A stretch of 26,505 bases of DNA from a virus: IMG/VR virus record IMGVR_UViG_3300025626_000111, positions 1 through 26,505 of that record; one strand, written 5' to 3'. The translations under genes and the position numbers were made by a program. Positions 26,499-26,505 of this stretch are shown here, one piece after another. The notes beneath the pieces are model-generated. The model worked only from the letters and a program-made list of their open reading frames with translations, made no database searches and had not been told where the DNA came from. Numbering within the stretch: the first letter of the stretch is position 1; the number at the start of each line of letters is the position of its first letter.

Positions 26499-26505
26499 AA
26501 GTCTT

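Noticed and set aside
1-26505. Diversity-generating retroelement, retron, toxin-antitoxin or classical defence system
   Set aside because: No reverse transcriptase, no repeated variable region, and no recognisable toxin, antitoxin, restriction or CRISPR gene was seen on either strand.

Overview
The window is part of the genome of an AT-rich tailed bacteriophage. The evidence is a terminase small subunit, a phage replication module (family A DNA polymerase, archaeo-eukaryotic-type primase, two helicases, a RecB-like nuclease), a block of virion proteins, and very dense packing with short gene overlaps. Several small proteins (DUF3310, DnaJ-type zinc-finger protein, short cysteine-containing forward-strand proteins, a 45-residue basic protein) and the virion motifs look like those of uncultured marine phages. 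The low G+C and A/T-rich codon choice suit an AT-rich marine host such as a SAR11-like alphaproteobacterium, but the host is an inference. Standard bacterial stop codons are used. No integrase, lysin, portal, major capsid protein or large terminase is visible, so this is a fragment of a larger genome.

Nearly all genes are on the minus strand, so the window reads from right to left. Positions 26462-17710 hold a virion operon: a small structural protein, a tiny basic protein, two glycosyltransferases of different folds, an Ala/Gly-rich protein with a DGEFV motif, a GNAT-fold protein, a Gln/Ala-rich protein with a poly-Gly linker, two probable internal or ejection proteins and a small coiled-coil membrane protein. 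Positions 17701-8523 hold replication and recombination: a PD-(D/E)XK nuclease, a Snf2-type helicase on the opposite strand, a conserved coiled-coil protein, an SSB-like protein, an AEP primase, a UvrD-like helicase, DUF3310, two small proteins and DNA polymerase A. A LAGLIDADG homing endonuclease overlaps the end of the polymerase gene. Positions 8108-7270 hold a forward-strand cassette of four small genes. Positions 7199-3886 hold small genes, including a ribbon-helix-helix-like protein and a fusion of a Cro-like HTH with sigma-70 region 4, probably the phage's transcription switch. Positions 3886-1 hold the terminase small subunit and a loosely packed set of unknown genes, each with its own leader and hairpins.

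The left 4 kb is the most unusual part. It has repeated CTAGGAAA motifs upstream of the small terminase gene, a probable overlooked 58-codon gene in a locally GC-elevated patch, two strong hairpins with 19-nt loops around a small membrane-protein gene, a nested three-hairpin leader with attenuator-like geometry, a 22-bp direct repeat, and a recurring promoter (TTGACT, 17 nt, TATTTA). Together these suggest a region under much individual gene control, perhaps also carrying the packaging or origin site. The replication genes look self-sufficient but lack a DnaB-type helicase. The polymerase has leucine at the position equivalent to E. coli Phe762.
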